A stretch of 18,643 nt of DNA from Minisyncoccota bacterium. Lineage in GTDB: Bacteria > Verrucomicrobiota > Lentisphaeria > Oligosphaerales > MVZH01. The notes beneath the pieces are model-generated. The model saw only the letters and a program-made list of their open reading frames with translations, searched no databases and was not told the origin of the DNA. Below are positions 14,895 through 18,643 of the stretch, one piece after another; position 1 is the stretch's first letter; each line of letters begins with the position of its first letter. The stretch spans positions 1 through 18,643 of the forward strand of contig JAIPIM010000037.1 of assembly GCA_021734725.1 (NCBI GenBank). The letters run 5' to 3'. The position numbers were made by a program, and so were the translations under genes.

Positions 14895-16169
14895 ATGAAA
14901 GATCATGATCGGTATCGCGTGTTGTTCCTCTGCACCGGAAACTCCTGCCGCAGCCAGATGGCGGAGGGATGGGCCCGGGCAATGTGGGGTGACCGGATCG
15001 AGGCTTACTCCGCCGGAATCGAGAGGCATGGTCTTAATCCGAATGCGGTCAAGGTGATGGCCGAGGCGGGCATCGATATCTCCGGGCACCGGTCGAAGCT
15101 GGTGGATGACCTGGTAGACGTGGGATTCGATCTGGTGGTGACCGTATGTGACCATGCTCACGAAACCTGCCCGATGTTTCCGGGCGGCGCCGAGGTGATC
15201 CATGTCGGCTTCGACGATCCGCCGAAGCTGGCGGAGGCGGCGGGAACGGAAGAGGCCAAGCTCGACTGCTACCGGCGCGTCCGCGACGAGATCAAGGCAT
15301 TTGTCGAGACGCTGCCGGATGTGATGAAGGCAGAGACAGGCAAAGACATCCCTGCCAGTCGTCCTGAGGCGACGGCAATTCGCGACGGGGTGCGTGAGCG
15401 TTATGCCGGGATTGCGACCGCCGACGGCGGGTGCTGCTGCTCGAGCACGAGCTGCTGTGCTCCTGACGCGCTGGGGCAGCCCGATGCGTCTGCAAAACTC
15501 GGCTACTCTGACAACGATCTCTCCGCAGTCCCGGAAGGTGCCAACATGGGACTGGGCTGCGGGAACCCGCAGGTCATCACCGCGCTCAAGACCGGAGAAA
15601 CGGTTCTGGACCTGGGAAGCGGCGGCGGTTTCGACTGTTTCCTCGCCGCCGGGCAGGTAGGCGACAGCGGTCACGTGATTGGCGTCGACATGACCCCCGA
15701 GATGATCAGCAAGGCCCGGGCAAACGCCGATAAGGGCGGGTACGGCAACGTCGAGTTCCGCCTGGGTGAGATCGAGCATCTGCCTGTCGCGGACGGCTCC
15801 GTGGACGTCATTCTCTCGAACTGCGTGATCAACCCCTCGCCGGACAAGCCGCAAGTCTACCGGGACGCCTTTCGTGTGCTGCGGCCCGGCGGCCGCCTGG
15901 CCATTGCAGACGTGGTGGCGCTCGGACAATTGCCGGATGGCGTCAGCGTCAGCCTCGATGCCTATTGCGGCTGTGTTGCCGGGGCCATTCCGGCGAGGAA
16001 AGTCGAGGCACTGCTTCAGGAGATCGGCTTTGTGGAGATTGCGGTCGAGGTCAAGCAGGAGAGCCGGGAGTTCATCAAGGACTGGTTCCCGGGCAGCGGC
16101 CTGGAGGAACATGTGCGATCGGCGGAGATCAGGGCCCGCAAGCCGGCCGGCTGCGGATGCTGCGGATAA
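14895..16169 (+). CDS. arsCM: Fused arsenate reductase (ArsC) - arsenite methyltransferase (ArsM)
   Basis: A 424-residue bifunctional enzyme. Residues 7-140 are a thioredoxin-coupled, low-molecular-weight-phosphatase-type ArsC: the P-loop is C13-TGNSC-R19, and the redox pair is C85 and C92 in TVCDHAHETCP, the same 7-residue spacing as S. aureus ArsC. It would reduce arsenate to arsenite. After a linker (about 145-165), residues 166-424 form an ArsM SAM-dependent methyltransferase with SAM motif LDLGSGGGFD at 238-247 and the As(III)-binding cysteines C222 (GLGCGNP), C310 (SNCVINPSPDKP) and C360 (YCGCVAGA). It would methylate arsenite. A cysteine-rich patch at 180-188 (CCCSSTSCC) joins the two halves and the C-terminus ends GCGCCG. 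One uninterrupted frame, no frameshift. The operon context (ArsR before, pump after) supports arsenic detoxification. Confidence 0.92.
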   Translation: MKDHDRYRVLFLCTGNSCRSQMAEGWARAMWGDRIEAYSAGIERHGLNPNAVKVMAEAGIDISGHRSKLVDDLVDVGFDLVVTVCDHAHETCPMFPGGAEVIHVGFDDPPKLAEAAGTEEAKLDCYRRVRDEIKAFVETLPDVMKAETGKDIPASRPEATAIRDGVRERYAGIATADGGCCCSSTSCCAPDALGQPDASAKLGYSDNDLSAVPEGANMGLGCGNPQVITALKTGETVLDLGSGGGFDCFLAAGQVGDSGHVIGVDMTPEMISKARANADKGGYGNVEFRLGEIEHLPVADGSVDVILSNCVINPSPDKPQVYRDAFRVLRPGGRLAIADVVALGQLPDGVSVSLDAYCGCVAGAIPARKVEALLQEIGFVEIAVEVKQESREFIKDWFPGSGLEEHVRSAEIRARKPAGCGCCG

Positions 16170-16215
16170 AAACATGACCGGGCAAATCCGGTCCACAGGT
16201 AAGGAACTGACGAGC

Positions 16216-17403
16216 ATGCCGGACAACCTCAGCAATGCCAATGACCGGAAAATGAAGAGCATCTTCGAGCGCTATCTGACGGTGTGGGTGGCGCTGTGTA
16301 TCGTGGCTGGAATCGTTCTCGGCAAGCTTGCGCCTGGCCTGGCGCGGACGCTTGACGGTATGGCGATTTATGTAAACAAGGCTCCGGTTGTCTCCATCCC
16401 CATCGCCGTCTGCCTTTTTTTCATGATGTATCCAATCATGGTGAAGATCGACTTCGCCAGCGTGGTCAAGGCGGGCAAGAGCGGCAAACCGGTGTTCCTG
16501 ACGCTGTTTGTGAACTGGTGCGTCAAGCCGTTCACGATGTACGCCATCGCACTGGTGTTTCTGGGCGTCTTGTTCCGGGGCTTTATCGGTGTCGAGGCTA
16601 CTGACTTGGTGAGAATGCCGTTCGGGCTCGATTTACCCGTTGGAGCGGAGTACGGGGCGGGCACGATTGTTCTCAACGAAGGTGTAAAGATGCTCGAGGT
16701 ACCACTCTGGCGCAGTTATCTGGCGGGCTGTATCCTGCTGGGCATCGCACCGTGCACCGCAATGGTGCTGGTCTGGGGCTACCTGTCCAGGGGGAACGAC
16801 GGGTTGACGCTGGTCATGGTGGCCATCAACTCGCTGACCATGCTCGTCCTTTACGGCGTTCTGGGCGGTTTCCTCCTTGGGGTAGGGCGGCTCCCGGTGC
16901 CCTGGCAGGCGCTGTTGTTGTCCATCGCAATCTACGTCGCGCTGCCGCTGGTGGCTGGGTATTTCTCCCGCAGGTGGATCGTCGCCTGGAAGGGCGATGA
17001 GTGGTTCAAGGAGAAGTTCCTGCATGTTCTCACTCCCATTACGATCGTCGCGCTGCTGATCACGCTGGTGCTTCTTTTCTCCTTCAAGGGCGAGGTCATT
17101 CTCCGCAACCCACTCACGATTGTCTGGATCGCCATTCCCCTGTTCATTCAGACCTGCCTGATTTTTGCCCTGGGATACGCGTTGGCCAAGTGTCTCAAGC
17201 TGACCTACGAAGATGCGGCCCCGGCCGCGATGATCGGGGCCAGCAACCACTTCGAGGTCGCCATTGCCACGGCAACTATGCTTTTTGGCTTGTCGTCCGG
17301 CGCGGCCCTGGCCACCGTAGTCGGCGTCCTCATCGAGGTGCCGGTCATGCTCATGCTGGTGCGCTTCTGTCTGCGGACACAGCACTGGTTCCAGCATTCA
17401 TGA
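16216..17403 (+). CDS. acr3: ACR3-family arsenite efflux permease
   Basis: A 395-residue inner-membrane As(III) exporter with about ten membrane segments. Family marks are FERYLTVWVALCIVAGIVLG at the first helix, GIAPCTAMVLVW with the conserved C180 in the fourth helix, and ASNHFEVAIATA with E347 near the ninth. The frame is open much further upstream, overlapping the fusion gene, and includes an ATG at 16174. ATG 16216 is preferred because AAGGA lies 10 bases before it and the protein then has the family's usual short N-terminus. It lies 46 bases after the ArsC-ArsM gene in the same operon. It is often named arsB, but the sequence is ACR3-type and not the larger ArsB carrier. Confidence 0.92.
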   Translation: MPDNLSNANDRKMKSIFERYLTVWVALCIVAGIVLGKLAPGLARTLDGMAIYVNKAPVVSIPIAVCLFFMMYPIMVKIDFASVVKAGKSGKPVFLTLFVNWCVKPFTMYAIALVFLGVLFRGFIGVEATDLVRMPFGLDLPVGAEYGAGTIVLNEGVKMLEVPLWRSYLAGCILLGIAPCTAMVLVWGYLSRGNDGLTLVMVAINSLTMLVLYGVLGGFLLGVGRLPVPWQALLLSIAIYVALPLVAGYFSRRWIVAWKGDEWFKEKFLHVLTPITIVALLITLVLLFSFKGEVILRNPLTIVWIAIPLFIQTCLIFALGYALAKCLKLTYEDAAPAAMIGASNHFEVAIATATMLFGLSSGAALATVVGVLIEVPVMLMLVRFCLRTQHWFQHS

Positions 17404-17525
17404 ACAGGAATTACAGGGTGATGACGTGCAACCACTTACAGCAATTCAGCCCTCTCCGGGAAGTGTAAAAAAGGAGGGGAGGGATGCAGCCGCGTGGATG
17501 AGATCGGAAGTGAACAGGAAGCGAG

Positions 17526-17548
17526 CGGGCGGGCATTTCGCCCGCCCG
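17526..17548. terminator. GC-rich hairpin between convergent genes, likely bidirectional terminator
   Basis: CGGGCGGGC (17526-17534) and GCCCGCCCG (17540-17548) form a 9-base-pair stem with an ATTTC loop. It lies between the 3' ends of the pump gene and the minus-strand RRM gene. A clear T run is missing on either side, so termination is inferred from stability and position. Confidence 0.55.
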
Positions 17549-17578
17549 GTTCGGTATGATATGGGAGGGTTCTGAATC

Positions 17579-17875
17579 CTACCAGCGATTGCGGCCGCCA
17601 CCGGAACCACCGCGGCCACCACCACCGCGTTCGGTGCGGGGACGGGCTTCGTTCACGGTGATGTTGCGGCCGTCCAGTTCGGTACTGTTCAGACCGTCGA
17701 TGGCTGCCTTGGCCTGGGCTTCGTCAGCCATTTCGACGAAGCCGAAGCCTTTGGAGCGGCCCGTGTCACGGTCGTTGATGACAGACGCGGACTGCACATT
17801 GCCAAAGGCCTCAAAGGCCGCACGGAGACTGTCGTCGTTCGTGTCGTAGGATAGGTTTCCAGCATAGATGTTCAT
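17579..17875 (-). CDS. Small glycine-rich RRM RNA-binding protein
   Basis: A 98-residue protein with one RNA recognition motif and a short Gly/Arg-rich tail. RNP2 is IYAGNL (3-8) and RNP1 is KGFGFVEM (42-49), with the aromatic residues that stack on RNA in place. The tail (about 80-98, GGGGRGGSGGGRNRW) is typical of bacterial and plant glycine-rich RNA-binding proteins, often linked to cold or stress. ATG 17875 gives the family's usual start; the in-frame extension upstream has no similarity. AAAGGA lies 12 bases before it. The mRNA leader is long and structured (see 17876-18073), which suggests post-transcriptional control. Confidence 0.9.
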   Translation of the reverse strand: MNIYAGNLSYDTNDDSLRAAFEAFGNVQSASVINDRDTGRSKGFGFVEMADEAQAKAAIDGLNSTELDGRNITVNEARPRTERGGGGRGGSGGGRNRW

Positions 17876-18073
17876 AACAAGACAATTCCTTTTCGCCATG
17901 TCCGGGGGTGCTGACAATTCTCAACCCGCCGGACACGCGGAAAAGAAAAGACCGTACTTTTGACGGTGGTGGTGCTTTTCCAGGCAGCTTCTCTGTTGGA
18001 TGAGAGGCCCTTCGCCTGGGAGGCACGGGACGGGAGATGAGGAAGAGTCGTCTTCTCTCACCACATTCTTATA
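17876..18073 (-). promoter_or_regulatory. Structured 5' leader of the RRM gene
   Basis: About 190 bases without a gene. A possible -10 TATAAG (18068-18073) lies at its start; TTGACA (18095-18100) is present but 21 bases away. Three hairpins can form: CCAGGC/GCCTGG with outer GTGC/GCAC (17972-18026), ACCGT/ACGGT followed on the minus strand by a T-rich tract (17951-17967), and an 11-base-pair stem with one bulge, TGTCCGG...CCGGACA (17899-17935), directly before the ribosome-binding site. GAATTGTC occurs twice, in that hairpin's loop (17913-17920) and overlapping the ribosome-binding site region (17881-17888). The layout recalls cold-shock leaders or protein autoregulation. Confidence 0.45.
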
Positions 18074-18136
18074 ACCTACACCCGATAACCACCGTGTCAA
18101 GGGCTTGTCCAGAATCTTCGTTGCAGCGTTCCGGGG

Positions 18137-18643
18137 TCATTTGACGGCATCTGCCCAGTCGGTCTGGTCTTCGTGGAGCCAGTCGTCCTGGTTCGCTACG
18201 TTTCCCATGCGTTGCTTCACGTCCTCACTGGGACCTTTCCATCCGAGATGTTTTCGCCAGGCCGCCTGGTTTCTGCCGTTGTTGGCCGCGACCACAGCCA
18301 CATTGACCGCCATGGGATAGGTCCTGAAGATGTGGCGCATCAGGATCCAGCGCCGGTCAAGGATCTCCCGCGCTTCGTCTTTATCCACAGGTTTTCCCTG
18401 CTCGGCTTCCACCGCCATGCGATTGGCGGCGGCGGTGAGGCTTGTCAGCTCAAGTCCCATGCGCAGGAAGTCGATGCGGCGACGAGCGGTGTCGTTACCG
18501 GCGGCGGCTTTCTGAGCATCCTTCAGGTGGTTTCTGAGCACGGTGCATGCTTCCGGGGTGAATGCACTGAGATCGTTTCCCAAGGCTTCGATCTCGAGGA
18601 TGTATTTCTTCACGGCTTTCGCGCCGGGGCCGAAGCCGTGGCT
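18137..18643 (-). CDS. C-terminal part of a large protein, possibly DUF4838-type, cut by the window edge
   Basis: The frame is open to the window end, so the gene starts outside; 168 codons are visible (bases 18140-18643) plus the stop. The opening SHGFGPGAKAVKKYILEIEA and the following helices (TARRRIDFLRMGLELTSLTA) resemble the helical region after the catalytic-type domain in large DUF4838 proteins, which PVC bacteria carry in numbers and which are thought to act on polysaccharides. That assignment is from a faint resemblance only. A GTG at 18613 could be read as a start but has no supporting ribosome-binding site and the upstream codons look coding. It ends about 37 bases before the possible promoter of the RRM gene. 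Confidence 0.55.
   Translation of the reverse strand, partial: SHGFGPGAKAVKKYILEIEALGNDLSAFTPEACTVLRNHLKDAQKAAAGNDTARRRIDFLRMGLELTSLTAAANRMAVEAEQGKPVDKDEAREILDRRWILMRHIFRTYPMAVNVAVVAANNGRNQAAWRKHLGWKGPSEDVKQRMGNVANQDDWLHEDQTDWADAVK

Noticed and set aside
15874..16215. Long N-terminal extension of the arsenite pump
   Set aside because: It is an out-of-frame reading of the ArsM coding region; family similarity and a ribosome-binding site both favour 16216.
14454..16262. A 602-codon open frame on the minus strand opposite arsR, arsC-arsM and the pump start
   Set aside because: It is antisense to genes with intact catalytic motifs, has no recognisable domain, and is explained by high GC in the coding strand.
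1..18643. CRISPR arrays, insertion-sequence transposases, prophage genes, rRNA
   Set aside because: No regularly spaced repeats of CRISPR type, no transposase or integrase motifs and no rRNA sequence were seen.

Overview
The window looks like chromosomal DNA of a Gram-negative PVC-type bacterium (Kiritimatiellota, Lentisphaerota or Verrucomicrobiota is my inference; there is no rRNA to prove it). The clues are a DUF58 / BatA-like / vWA-plus-amidotransferase-like gene trio, weak Shine-Dalgarno sites at several starts, a four-helix-bundle (S23-type) gene, short AACTCAG-type intergenic repeats, and a final gene fragment resembling the C-terminus of large DUF4838-type proteins.

Bases 1-4880 are a minus-strand defence cluster read from right to left: an XRE-HTH/ImmA-type zinc-peptidase regulator with its own promoter and operator, a PIN-domain protein, the type I restriction-modification methylase HsdM and specificity subunit HsdS, and the first codons of an AlbA_2-like gene that leaves the window. 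All adjacent stop/start pairs except PIN-to-hsdM overlap, so this is one translationally coupled operon. The restriction subunit HsdR is not in view.

Bases 4997-11165 are housekeeping. recO is on the minus strand. Divergent from it is a plus-strand operon of three vWA-domain genes (DUF58 protein, BatA-like membrane protein, large vWA/amidotransferase-like membrane protein). The MoxR ATPase that usually accompanies them is absent. Then come two minus-strand genes, a calcineurin-like phosphoesterase of the LpxH-like kind and a SixA-like phosphohistidine phosphatase.

Bases 12607-13270 hold the most unusual locus. An intact tRNA-His (GTG) with encoded G-1 and CCA is followed by a 93-residue single-domain GIY-YIG nuclease gene. 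Both sit between two chimeric tRNA-His copies in which most of the 5' side of the anticodon arm is replaced by a perfect 16-bp palindrome. A leader hairpin precedes the unit and an intrinsic terminator closes it. It looks like a tRNA-targeted mobile or recombination cassette.

Bases 13270-13953 are a decayed accessory stretch: a hairpin-rich REP-like segment and a four-helix-bundle gene broken by a one-base loss in a T run.

Bases 13940-17403 are an arsenic-resistance island: two divergent ArsR-family regulators, a fused arsenate reductase-arsenite methyltransferase (ArsC-ArsM), and an ACR3-type arsenite efflux pump. In sequence these would sense As(III), reduce As(V), methylate As(III) and export As(III).

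Bases 17404-18643 hold a terminator-like hairpin, a small RRM RNA-binding protein with a long structured leader, and the C-terminal part of a large gene running off the right edge.
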